5,753 bases of DNA, from the NCBI GenBank assembly GCA_002298155.1, contig DBME01000157.1, positions 1-5,753 of the forward strand. Direction: 5' to 3'. This stretch comes from Holophagaceae bacterium UBA706. Lineage in GTDB: Bacteria; Acidobacteriota; Holophagae; Holophagales; Holophagaceae. The notes under the pieces were generated by a model. The model saw only the letters and a list, made by a program, of their open reading frames with translations. It did not search any database and was not told the origin of the DNA. Positions 1-5,753 of this stretch are shown here, piece by piece; within the stretch, counting starts at the first letter, position 1, and each line of letters starts with the position of its first letter. The translations under genes were made by a program, and so were the position numbers.

Positions 1-32
1 TCCGGGCAACGGCAGTCCGCCTAGGGGGGCGA

Positions 33-55
33 GGCTCGCGCATCAAGCGGGAGCC
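33..55. other. Imperfect GC-rich inverted repeat (hairpin) upstream of hisC
   Basis: GGCTC-G-CGC (33-41) pairs with GCG-G-GAGCC (47-55): eight base pairs with one G/G mismatch around an ATCAA loop. Downstream on the + strand lie A6 (62-67) and T5 (73-77), but no T-run directly abuts the stem, so it is not a textbook intrinsic terminator. It could be the terminator of a gene to the left or a leader structure. Stops in all three + frames occur by position 70, so any gene entering from the left on this strand ends here. Confidence 0.4.
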
Positions 56-59
56 CTAG

Positions 60-91
60 TTAAAAAATAGAGTTTTTCAAATTTTACCATT
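60..91 (+). promoter_or_regulatory. AT-rich island, probable hisC promoter region
   Basis: This is the only strongly AT-rich stretch in the window and it precedes the first gene of the likely hisC-epimerase-ychF unit. TACCAT (85-90) matches four of six bases of a sigma-70 -10 box. Upstream is an A-tract (62-67) and no good -35, so the exact promoter is uncertain. AAAAA/TTTTT (63-67, 73-77) could also pair as a weak stem. Confidence 0.35.
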
Positions 92-106
92 CCCACCCCC
101 CCTCCC
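92..106 (-). other. Potential G-quadruplex motif (template strand, upstream of hisC)
   Basis: The + strand reads CCC-A-CCCCCCC-T-CCC. The - strand is therefore GGG-A-GGG-G-GGG-T-GGG, four G3 tracts with one-base loops, the pattern known to form the most stable quadruplexes. It lies on the hisC template strand just downstream of the AT-rich island, 70 bp before the ATG, near where a transcription start would fall if TACCAT is the -10. Folding and effect are inferred. Confidence 0.5.
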
Positions 107-176
107 TTCCATCCGACTTGTGACGCATTTCTCGCCCCCACAAGGGCAAGGTAGGTTATCGCCACAGGACCCAGCC

Positions 177-1310
177 ATGACTCTGCTGTCCAATCAAGCC
201 TTTGAACGCCTCCGCCAGATCCCCCTTTACGTGCCGGGCAAGCCCATCCAGGAAGTCCAGCGCGAGCTGGGCCTGGACAGCATCGTCAAGCTGGCCAGCA
301 ACGAGAACCCCTGGGGCCCCAGCGAGGCCGTGAAGGCCCGGGTCGTCAAGGCCGCCACGGGCAGCCGTGACGAGGGGCTGGGGCTGTACCCCGTCTCCGA
401 CGGCTACTACCTGCGCCTGGCCATCGCCAAGCGCCGGGAATGCAACGCGGACCAGATCATCCTGGGCAACGGCAGCTCCGAGATCATCGAGATGGCCGCC
501 AAGGCGGCCCTGCTGGGCGGCGGCAGCACCGTGGCGCCCAAGCACTCCTTCGCCATCTACGGCATCGCCACCCAGACGGCGGGCGGCCGGTTCATCGAAT
601 GCCCCTGCAGCCCCACCGAGCTGGACGTGGACGCCATCCTCGCGGCCGTGCAGCCTGACACCCGCGCCGTCTTCCTGGGCAACCCCAACAACCCCACCGG
701 CGTCATGCTGGACCGGCCGGGCCTGGAACGGCTCGTGCGCGACCTGCGCGACGACATCCTCCTGGTGGTGGACCAGGCCTACGCGGAATACGAGGACCCC
801 GAGACCTACCCCGACGCCGCCGACTACCTGGATGAGCGCAGCAACCTGCTCGTCCTGCACACCTTCTCCAAGATCCACTCCCTGGCCGCCATGCGCATCG
901 GCTTCGGCATCGGCCACCACAAGCTCATCGCGCTGCTGGAGCGGATCCGCAGCCCCTTCAACACCAACATGCTGGCCCAGGTGGCCGCGGAAGTGGCCGT
1001 GCAGGACTTCGCCTTCGAGGCGTTCTCCCGCGCCCGCAACGCCGAGGCCCGGCAGGCCTTCTTCGCCGAAGCCCACAACCACCGCTGCAACGCCACGGGC
1101 ATGGGCGGCAACTTCATCCTGCTGGAGAGCGAGATCCCCGCGCCGGAGCTCTTCAAGGACCTGATGCGCGCCGGCGTCATCGTGCGCCCCATGCAGGGCT
1201 ACGGCCTTCCGAACCACGTCCGGGTCACCTTGGGCAAGCCCGAGGAGATGGAGGCCTTCTGGGCCGCCGTCGCGCCGATCCTGGACAATGCGGGCTGCGG
1301 TTGCCGCTGA
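177..1310 (+). CDS. hisC: Histidinol-phosphate aminotransferase (PLP fold type I)
   Basis: Predicted to transfer an amino group between L-glutamate and imidazole acetol phosphate, giving L-histidinol phosphate (histidine biosynthesis, cytoplasmic, PLP-dependent). The 377-residue product has the HisC landmarks in order: SNENPWGPS near the N-terminus, GNGSSEII, NPNNPTG (N169-G175), VVDQAYAEY with D199 placed to contact the PLP ring nitrogen and Y202, then HTFSK with K232 as the Schiff-base lysine and MRIGF with R240 for the PLP phosphate. A C-terminal VRVTLG carries R349, expected to bind the substrate carboxylate. The usual DEAY is DQAY here. I chose ATG 177 because AGGA lies 7 nt upstream and homology begins there. 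An in-frame GTG at 120 would add 19 unconserved residues and has no Shine-Dalgarno. No other his genes are visible, so a broader role (for example aromatic transamination) is possible. Family assignment is firm, exact substrate less so. Confidence 0.93.
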   Translation: MTLLSNQAFERLRQIPLYVPGKPIQEVQRELGLDSIVKLASNENPWGPSEAVKARVVKAATGSRDEGLGLYPVSDGYYLRLAIAKRRECNADQIILGNGSSEIIEMAAKAALLGGGSTVAPKHSFAIYGIATQTAGGRFIECPCSPTELDVDAILAAVQPDTRAVFLGNPNNPTGVMLDRPGLERLVRDLRDDILLVVDQAYAEYEDPETYPDAADYLDERSNLLVLHTFSKIHSLAAMRIGFGIGHHKLIALLERIRSPFNTNMLAQVAAEVAVQDFAFEAFSRARNAEARQAFFAEAHNHRCNATGMGGNFILLESEIPAPELFKDLMRAGVIVRPMQGYGLPNHVRVTLGKPEEMEAFWAAVAPILDNAGCGCR

Positions 1311-1345
1311 GCCCCGCCCGGCCTATCATGAGCATTCCAAGTGCC

Positions 1346-1350
1346 GGAGG
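1346..1350 (+). promoter_or_regulatory. Ribosome binding site fixing the GTG start of the epimerase gene
   Basis: GGAGG lies 5 nt upstream of GTG 1356. It makes that codon a far better start than GTG 1341, which lies upstream of the site, or ATG 1328, which is in another frame and stops after 13 codons. Confidence 0.8.
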
Positions 1351-1355
1351 TCCAC

Positions 1356-2231
1356 GTGGCAACGTATAGCATCGCCGGGGACCTGCTCGGCGCCCGTGTG
1401 AAGACGGCAGGGGGCGAGCTCTGCTCGCTCCAGACCGCCTCCCGGCAGGAACTGCTGTGGAGCGGCGACCCCGCCGTGTGGGAGCGCCAGGCCCCCACCC
1501 TCTTCCCCATCGTGGGCGCCCTCAAGGGCGACCGCCTCACGCACCGCGGCACCACCTACACCCTGCCCAAGCATGGCTTCGCCCGGGACCGGGAGTGGAC
1601 CCTCAAGCGCCTCACCGCCCATTCCGTCACCCTGCGCCTGCGGGACGACGACGAGACCCGCGCCTGCTACCCCTTCCCCTTCGAGCTGTGCGTGACCTAC
1701 CGCATCGACGAGGACAAGCTCCGGGTGCAGTACGACCTGCGCAACCCCGGGGAGAGCCCCCTCTACGCGAGCCTGGGCGCCCACCCCGCCTTCCGCTGGC
1801 CCATCCGGGACGACGCGCCCCGGGACGCCCACCGCATGGTCTTCGAGAAGCCCGAGATGGCCTTCCTGCCCGTGGCCGACGCCCGGGGCCTCCTGGGGGC
1901 CAGCAACCAGCCCAGCCCCCTGGAGAACCGGGAGCTCAAGCTCCGGGACGACCTCTTCGTGGAGGACGCGCTCATCTTCAACCCGGTCGAGAGCCGGTAC
2001 GTGCGCTATACCTGCCCGGGCTCGCCCGTCATCGAGGTGAGCTGGGAGGGTTTCCACCAGCTGGGGATCTGGACCCGGCCTGGCGCGGGCTTCGTGTGCA
2101 TCGAGCCCTGGCGCGGCTACGCCAGCCCCGCGGCCTTCGACGGCGAATTCAGCGAGAAGCCCGGCGTTTTCCAGGTCGGAGCCGGTGCAACCACGTCCTG
2201 TGCCTATACGGTACGAGTGCTTCCCGGCTAG
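1356..2231 (+). CDS. Aldose 1-epimerase family protein (LacX-like mutarotase)
   Basis: Likely catalyses interconversion of alpha and beta anomers of an aldose or a related sugar in the cytoplasm. The 291-residue product has the usual size of this family and its catalytic landmarks: PKHGFARD with H73, GAHPAFRWP with H143 (expected general acid), and CIEPWRGYAS with E250 (expected general base). The short HGFAR and EPW forms, and the many strands without a signal peptide, match the LacX-type branch more than classical GalM. The start is GTG 1356, because GGAGG lies 5 nt upstream. A GTG at 1341 in the same frame overlaps that site and would add five residues. The gene begins 45 bp after hisC and ends 42 bp before ychF, so co-transcription is likely. 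No sugar catabolic genes are nearby and the substrate cannot be predicted. Glucose-6-phosphate 1-epimerase is a less likely alternative. Confidence 0.87.
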   Translation: MATYSIAGDLLGARVKTAGGELCSLQTASRQELLWSGDPAVWERQAPTLFPIVGALKGDRLTHRGTTYTLPKHGFARDREWTLKRLTAHSVTLRLRDDDETRACYPFPFELCVTYRIDEDKLRVQYDLRNPGESPLYASLGAHPAFRWPIRDDAPRDAHRMVFEKPEMAFLPVADARGLLGASNQPSPLENRELKLRDDLFVEDALIFNPVESRYVRYTCPGSPVIEVSWEGFHQLGIWTRPGAGFVCIEPWRGYASPAAFDGEFSEKPGVFQVGAGATTSCAYTVRVLPG

Positions 2232-2262
2232 CCCAAGCCCTGAGACACTGGTTGTTTGGACG

Positions 2263-2268
2263 AAGGAG
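2263..2268 (+). promoter_or_regulatory. Ribosome binding site of ychF
   Basis: AAGGAG lies 5 nt upstream of ATG 2274. It excludes the in-frame TTG at 2256, which sits upstream of this site and would add six residues before the conserved [16 protein letters not shown] start. Confidence 0.8.
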
Positions 2269-2273
2269 CGTGC

Positions 2274-3374
2274 ATGGCTGTACAGTGCGGCATCGTGGGC
2301 TTGCCCAACGTTGGGAAGTCTACTCTTTTCAATGCTTTGACCCGGGCCGGGGCCGCTTCGGCCAATTATCCGTTCTGCACCATCGAACCCAACACGGGGG
2401 TGGTGGACGTCCCTGACGCTCGTCTGGATGCTCTGGCCGTCATCGTGAACCCCCAGCGCATCCTCCCCGCCTCCCAGGAGTTCGTGGACATCGCCGGCCT
2501 CGTGCGGGGCGCCAGCAAGGGTGAAGGCCTGGGCAACGCCTTCCTGGCCAACATCCGGGAAACGGACGCCATCGTCCAGGTGGTCCGCTGCTTCGTGGAC
2601 GGCGACGTCACCCACGTGGAGGGCGGGGTCGACCCCGTACGCGACCTGGCCATCATCGACACCGAGCTCATCATCAAGGACCTGGACGGCGCCGAGAAGG
2701 CCCTGGAGCGCCACCGGAAGATCGCCAAGAGCGGGAACAAGGAATCCCAGGCCCTGGTGGCCGTGCTGGAGAAGGTCCACGCCGTCCTGGACCGGGGCGA
2801 GTGGGCCAAGCAGGCCGAACTGGGCAAGGAGGAGCTGGCTCTGGTGAAGTCCTTCGGCTTCATCACCCTCAAACCCATGCTCCTGGTGGGCAACATTTCC
2901 GAGGGCGACATCCCCGCCCCGGAGAAGAACCCCCACTTCGCCGCCCTCACGGAGGCCGCGGCCCAGCGGGACTGCCCGGTGATCCCCATCTGCTCCAAGC
3001 TGGAAGCCGAGATCCAGGAACTGGCCGCCGACGAGCGCGGGCTCTTCCTGGAAGAGGCCGGCCTCACGGAGCCCGGCCTGAACCGCCTGATCCAGGCCTC
3101 CTTCCGCCTGCTCAACCTCCAGACCTACTTCACCGCAGGGGTTAAGGAAGTGCGGGCCTGGACCATCCCCATCGGCGCCACCGCGCCCCAGGCCGCCGGC
3201 GTCATCCACACGGACTTCGAGAAGGGCTTCATCCGGGCCCAGGTGATCGCCTTCGAGGACTTCGTGGCCCTCAAGGGCGAGCAGGGCGCCAAGGAGATGG
3301 GAAAGATGCGCAGCGAAGGCAAGGAATACATCGTCAAGGATGGCGACGTGATGCATTTCCTTTTCAACGTTTAG
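2274..3374 (+). CDS. ychF: Redox-regulated ATPase YchF (Obg-related, TGS domain)
   Basis: YchF/Ola1 proteins are universally conserved Obg-related P-loop NTPases that bind ATP in preference to GTP, associate with ribosomes and affect stress responses. The 366-residue product is full length. It has a P-loop GLPNVGKS (9-16), an [10 protein letters not shown] switch I region, DIAG (72-75) as G3 followed by the glycine-rich [12 protein letters not shown], then a charged helical insertion (about 125-195) resembling the family coiled coil. NISE (207-210) sits at G4, where the missing NKxD aspartate explains ATP preference in this family. SKLE follows as the G5-like segment, and a C-terminal TGS domain (about 281-366) ends in [14 protein letters not shown] 2274 is preferred because AAGGAG lies 5 nt upstream. 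The first 57 codons are much less G/C-ending than the rest of the gene. It is probably co-transcribed with the preceding gene. Confidence 0.97.
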   Translation: MAVQCGIVGLPNVGKSTLFNALTRAGAASANYPFCTIEPNTGVVDVPDARLDALAVIVNPQRILPASQEFVDIAGLVRGASKGEGLGNAFLANIRETDAIVQVVRCFVDGDVTHVEGGVDPVRDLAIIDTELIIKDLDGAEKALERHRKIAKSGNKESQALVAVLEKVHAVLDRGEWAKQAELGKEELALVKSFGFITLKPMLLVGNISEGDIPAPEKNPHFAALTEAAAQRDCPVIPICSKLEAEIQELAADERGLFLEEAGLTEPGLNRLIQASFRLLNLQTYFTAGVKEVRAWTIPIGATAPQAAGVIHTDFEKGFIRAQVIAFEDFVALKGEQGAKEMGKMRSEGKEYIVKDGDVMHFLFNV

Positions 3375-3442
3375 CGCACATACTTGCTTCAGCTGATTCC
3401 CACCGATCCCCAACCCTGGTAACCCGGACCGGCTGAAGACCC

Positions 3443-4720
3443 ATGGCGAAACCGAAGATCGGAAAACCCGACGACTTGGACACCCGGATCGAGGATCCCG
3501 CCATCCTCCGGGAGGCGTTCCAGACGCTCTTCGAATCGGAGACGGAGTTTCCCATCAAGGTGGAGGGCACGCACACCCTGCCCTACTTCTCCACCATCCG
3601 GAGCCTCCACTGGGACCAGAAGTCCATGATCCTCAAGCTGGTGCGGCCCCTGCCCCATGAACTCATGGTGGGGGCCGTGTTCCACTTCCTGTGCGCCTCC
3701 GGCGAGCAGCGGTACGAGGGCTTCATCAAGTTCCTGGGACGGGAAGGGTATCTCCAGTACCGCTTCCAGATGCCCGCCTACCTGACCCTGTCCGACCGGC
3801 GCGCCCACAAGCGGTACCCCTTCCGCCCCCGGGAGAGCGCCTACGTCATCCTCCAGGACCAGGGCATTCCCGGCCTGGGCGTGGCGGGCCCGCTGGTGAA
3901 CATCGGCATGGGCGGCCTGGCCCTGCGCGTGGACCGCGTCCTCAAGCTGGACACCGGCTACCGCGTGCCCCCGTCCACGGCCCTGTTCGACCGGGGCAAG
4001 GGCTTCCCCCGCATCCGCATCCAGGACCTTCCCCGGGTCCACCTCCTGGAGGTGCGCGGCATCGCCACCCATGCGACGGAGCGCGGCGCCGAGGTCATCC
4101 TGGGCGTGAACTTCAGCTCCCTCCAGGACGAGGAGGAGGCTCAGCTCCGCTCCGCCCTGGACCTGCGGGACCGCCTGCAGAAGGGCTCCATGCCCTCGCG
4201 CATCGAGGGCGGGGCGGTGCCCCTGCGCGCCGACGATGGCCGGATTCCCGCCCAGGCCCAGCCCGCGGCCCCGGCCGTCCAGGGCGGAGACGACATGGAA
4301 GCCGAGCTCCTGAAGCGCCTGCGCCGCCGCACCTCCACCGTGGCGCTGGTGATGCCCGACGGCCCGGCCCGCCAGGGTCTGGAGACCGCCCTTCGCGTGG
4401 CCGGCTTCCACCGCCTCCTGGTGGTGGATACCCTGGTCCAGCTGGCCGTGGAAGCCGAGGACGACCCCCGGGACCGCCCGCCCAGCCTGTGCCTCGTGGA
4501 CATCGACGTCACCCAGTCCGGCGACGCCGAGCCCCTGGAGGCCGTGCGTTCCATCGAGAAGGCCGTGGCCGCCCTGGGCCCCATCCCCACGGTGATCCTC
4601 TGCGACGCGGTGGACCCGACGCTGCTGCTCTCCCAGGCGGAGAACACGCGCTTCCTGTTCCCGGAGCTGACGCTGGAATCCATGGACGCGCTGGACGAGC
4701 TGCTGGAAGGCCAGGACTGA
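3443..4720 (+). CDS. YcgR-like PilZ protein with degenerate receiver-like C-terminal domain
   Basis: Probably a cytoplasmic cyclic-di-GMP effector. Three regions are visible in the 425 residues. Residues about 15-117 have the beta-rich pattern of the YcgR N-terminal barrel, ending just before the PilZ signature. Residues about 118-235 are a PilZ domain: R120-AHK-R124 matches RxxxR, and N153-IGMG-G158 matches (D/N)xSxxG except that the serine is Gly155. After an Ala/Pro/Gly-rich linker (about 250-290), residues 297-425 look like a receiver fold: a VALVM strand, helix, LLVVD, then CLVDID with D353 at the phosphoacceptor position, and PTVILCD. The acidic pair at the end of strand 1 is reduced to D306, and no beta-5 lysine is visible, so phosphorylation is doubtful. 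ATG 3443 has only a weak Shine-Dalgarno (GAAG). The 68-bp gap after ychF shows no clear promoter or terminator. A role in motility or surface behaviour is family inference only. Confidence 0.86.
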   Translation: MAKPKIGKPDDLDTRIEDPAILREAFQTLFESETEFPIKVEGTHTLPYFSTIRSLHWDQKSMILKLVRPLPHELMVGAVFHFLCASGEQRYEGFIKFLGREGYLQYRFQMPAYLTLSDRRAHKRYPFRPRESAYVILQDQGIPGLGVAGPLVNIGMGGLALRVDRVLKLDTGYRVPPSTALFDRGKGFPRIRIQDLPRVHLLEVRGIATHATERGAEVILGVNFSSLQDEEEAQLRSALDLRDRLQKGSMPSRIEGGAVPLRADDGRIPAQAQPAAPAVQGGDDMEAELLKRLRRRTSTVALVMPDGPARQGLETALRVAGFHRLLVVDTLVQLAVEAEDDPRDRPPSLCLVDIDVTQSGDAEPLEAVRSIEKAVAALGPIPTVILCDAVDPTLLLSQAENTRFLFPELTLESMDALDELLEGQD

Positions 4721-4729
4721 ATCAGTTCT
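4713..4729. other. Inverted repeat spanning both convergent stop codons
   Basis: ACTGA-A-TCAGT (4716-4726) is a perfect odd palindrome centred on the single base between the two stops. With G-U pairing it extends to a 7-bp stem (AGGACTG/CAGTTCT, triloop AAT). No T-run follows on either strand, so it is at best a weak bidirectional terminator. Part of the symmetry is a trivial result of TGA facing TGA. Confidence 0.4.
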
Positions 4730-5753
4730 TCCGGACCGGCGCCACCTTCACGATGTCCCCCGTCGCGCTGGTGCGCAGGAGTTCGTCCTGCATGCGGTTG
4801 CCGCCGCGCAGGATGGGGTCGGAGGCGTCCTTCGCGAGGAGGATGCCGCCGCGGGCGTTGCGGTGGACGACGCACTCCTCCAGGGTCACTTCGCCGTCCT
4901 CCAGGAGGAGGATTCCGGTGTCCTTGCCGTCGCGCAGGTCGCAGCGCACCAGGAGCAGGCTGCCGCCGGGGGAGACCTTGGCGCCGGTGCCGGCGTTGCC
5001 GTAGATCTCGCAAGATTCCAGGACGCCCCGGCCGCGGTCCGAACACAGGACCCCGAAGGAACGGCCGTCGTAGATCTTGCAGGCCTTCATCTGCACGGTG
5101 GCGCCGTGGCGCACCAGGACGGCGGGCTCGCCGTTGGCGGAGAGTTCGCAGTTCTCCAGGGTCATGAGCCCCTGTTCCAGCATGGCGGCTCCGAGACCCG
5201 CGTTGCCGCTCAGGCGGCAGCGGCGCAGCACCAGGGAGGCTCCACGGATGCCGTGCACCGCCGCCAGCGCATGGCCGCCCAGCTCGCAATCGTCCAGGGT
5301 GGCCTGGCCCCGGTCCAGCACCAGCACGCCGATGGAGCCGGATTCCATGATCCGGCAGCGGTGCAGCTCGGCCCGGGCTTCGGCCTGGATCTCCACGCCG
5401 CCGGCGGCCTGGCCCGAGATCTGGCAGTCCTCCAGGGTGGCCTGGGCCCCGGCCAGGAGATGCACGCCCACGCCGGCCACGGTGCGCAGGGTGCAGTTCC
5501 CCAGCACGACCCGGGCGCCGGAGGCGGCGCGGACGCCGTCCCGGAAGTTGCCGGTGAAGGTGCAGCCCTCCATGCGGACCGAGGTGTTGGGACCGGCCAG
5601 CACCGCGGCGGGCCCCGACCCGCGCAGGGTGCACTGGCGGAGGAGGGGATCGGCGGCGCCGCCCGCGACCTGGATGGCCGGGCCGCCGCAGGCGTCGAAG
5701 TCGCAGCCTTCGGCCGTGAGCCGGCCGCGCTGGGCCAGCAGCAGCGGGGAGGG
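4722..5753 (-). CDS. Right-handed parallel beta-helix repeat protein, N-terminus beyond window
   Basis: The 3' part of a gene, open from the right edge to TGA at 4724-4722, giving 343 visible residues. The visible protein is almost wholly a solenoid of 23-residue rungs of the form G-x-x-x-x-L-x-x-C-x-[IL]-x-(G)-N-...-G-V-x-[VL], typical of the Beta_helix/NosD-like (PbH1) repeat families. Thirteen full rungs are seen, then a fourteenth with Gly in place of Cys and a non-repeat C-terminal cap ending VAPVRKN. An in-frame GTG at 5603-5601 is not a credible start, because the rung pattern continues unbroken upstream to the edge. Such helices occur in polysaccharide lyases, adhesins and periplasmic proteins. 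No catalytic site can be recognised, and signal peptide and localisation cannot be judged without the N-terminus. The gene converges on the PilZ gene with one base between stops. Fold assignment is strong, function unknown. Confidence 0.87.
   Translation of the reverse strand, partial: PSPLLLAQRGRLTAEGCDFDACGGPAIQVAGGAADPLLRQCTLRGSGPAAVLAGPNTSVRMEGCTFTGNFRDGVRAASGARVVLGNCTLRTVAGVGVHLLAGAQATLEDCQISGQAAGGVEIQAEARAELHRCRIMESGSIGVLVLDRGQATLDDCELGGHALAAVHGIRGASLVLRRCRLSGNAGLGAAMLEQGLMTLENCELSANGEPAVLVRHGATVQMKACKIYDGRSFGVLCSDRGRGVLESCEIYGNAGTGAKVSPGGSLLLVRCDLRDGKDTGILLLEDGEVTLEECVVHRNARGGILLAKDASDPILRGGNRMQDELLRTSATGDIVKVAPVRKN
4830..5729 (-). repeat. Tandem 69-bp coding repeats (23-residue beta-helix rungs)
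   Basis: Thirteen imperfect coding repeats in the beta-helix gene. TGC cysteine codons (GCA on the + strand) begin at 4872, 4941, 5010, 5079, 5148, 5217, 5286, 5355, 5424, 5493, 5562 and 5631, exactly 69 bp apart, and a further one lies at 5703 (72 bp on). No insertion or deletion breaks the register over these twelve units. Nucleotide identity is higher between rungs two apart: TCCAGGG on the + strand recurs at 4879, 5155, 5293 and 5431, all separated by multiples of 138 bp. Array boundaries are approximate, and the array probably continues past the right edge. Confidence 0.9.

Noticed and set aside
4..15. GGGCAACGGCAG repeated at 4-15 and 465-476, hinting at a hisC fragment duplication
   Set aside because: Similarity fades within a few bases on each side, and a 12-base match in GC-rich coding-like sequence is readily explained by chance.
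1..43. Possible divergent - strand gene starting at ATG 43-41
   Set aside because: Only 14 codons are visible, with no clear Shine-Dalgarno, no good promoter on that strand and no recognisable protein sequence.
120..176. Upstream GTG start adding 19 residues to HisC
   Set aside because: No Shine-Dalgarno before 120, the added residues are unlike HisC N-termini, and AGGA is well placed for ATG 177.
156..1217. A 353-codon open frame on the - strand opposite hisC
   Set aside because: Antisense shadow of a confident HisC coding region, with low-complexity composition and no Shine-Dalgarno.
2892..2903. Missing NKxD guanine-specificity motif in YchF (NISE instead)
   Set aside because: Loss of canonical G4 is the normal state in the YchF/Ola1 family and explains its ATP preference. 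It is not a defect.
1326..3413. A 695-codon open frame on the - strand opposite the epimerase gene and ychF
   Set aside because: It lies entirely opposite two well-recognised genes. Such long antisense frames are expected where third positions are nearly all G/C, and its Gly/Ala/Val/His-rich translation matches no family I know.
5601..5603. GTG as the start of the beta-helix gene
   Set aside because: The same frame stays open to the right edge and encodes two further cysteine rungs, so the start lies outside the window.
4141..5634. A 497-codon open frame on the - strand in a different frame from the beta-helix gene
   Set aside because: It crosses the stop junction and overlaps both supported genes. 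Its translation is Arg/Gly/Pro-rich out-of-frame sequence, whereas the beta-helix frame has a regular 23-residue pattern.

Overview
The window is GC-rich (by eye about two-thirds G+C, with strong G/C preference at third codon positions) and densely packed with bacterial genes. Four genes lie on the + strand and one partial gene on the - strand. The gene set (histidinol-phosphate aminotransferase, LacX-type mutarotase, YchF, a PilZ protein with a degenerate receiver-like tail, a right-handed beta-helix protein) and the codon style would fit a high-GC soil or sediment bacterium such as an Acidobacteriota (Holophaga/Geothrix type) or a deltaproteobacterial/myxobacterial lineage. This placement is an impression, because no rRNA or other decisive marker is present.

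Layout. Positions 1-176 carry no gene I can defend. They hold an imperfect GC-rich hairpin (33-55), the only AT-rich island in the window (about 60-91, probable promoter region), and a C-rich tract (92-106) whose complement is a perfect four-tract G-quadruplex motif. hisC (177-1310) is followed after 45 bp by an aldose 1-epimerase-family gene (1356-2231, GTG start set by a GGAGG Shine-Dalgarno) and after a further 42 bp by ychF (2274-3374). The three look like one transcription unit, although they share no pathway. After a 68-bp gap comes a 425-codon gene for a YcgR-like PilZ (c-di-GMP sensing) protein with a receiver-like C-terminal domain (3443-4720). Convergent with it, with one base between the two stop codons, is the 3' part of a gene for a right-handed parallel beta-helix protein (4722-5753, - strand), which runs off the right edge.

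The left three genes are conserved housekeeping or metabolic functions: amino-acid biosynthesis, sugar anomer interconversion and a translation-associated ATPase. The right part is accessory: a putative second-messenger effector beside a repeat protein. The most unusual structure is in the beta-helix gene. Thirteen successive rungs each carry one cysteine at the same place, twelve of them at exact 69-bp spacing, and the residues around the cysteine alternate between acidic and basic from rung to rung. This gives a 138-bp (46-residue) higher-order period that is visible in the DNA. I see no IS element, CRISPR array, tRNA or rRNA.
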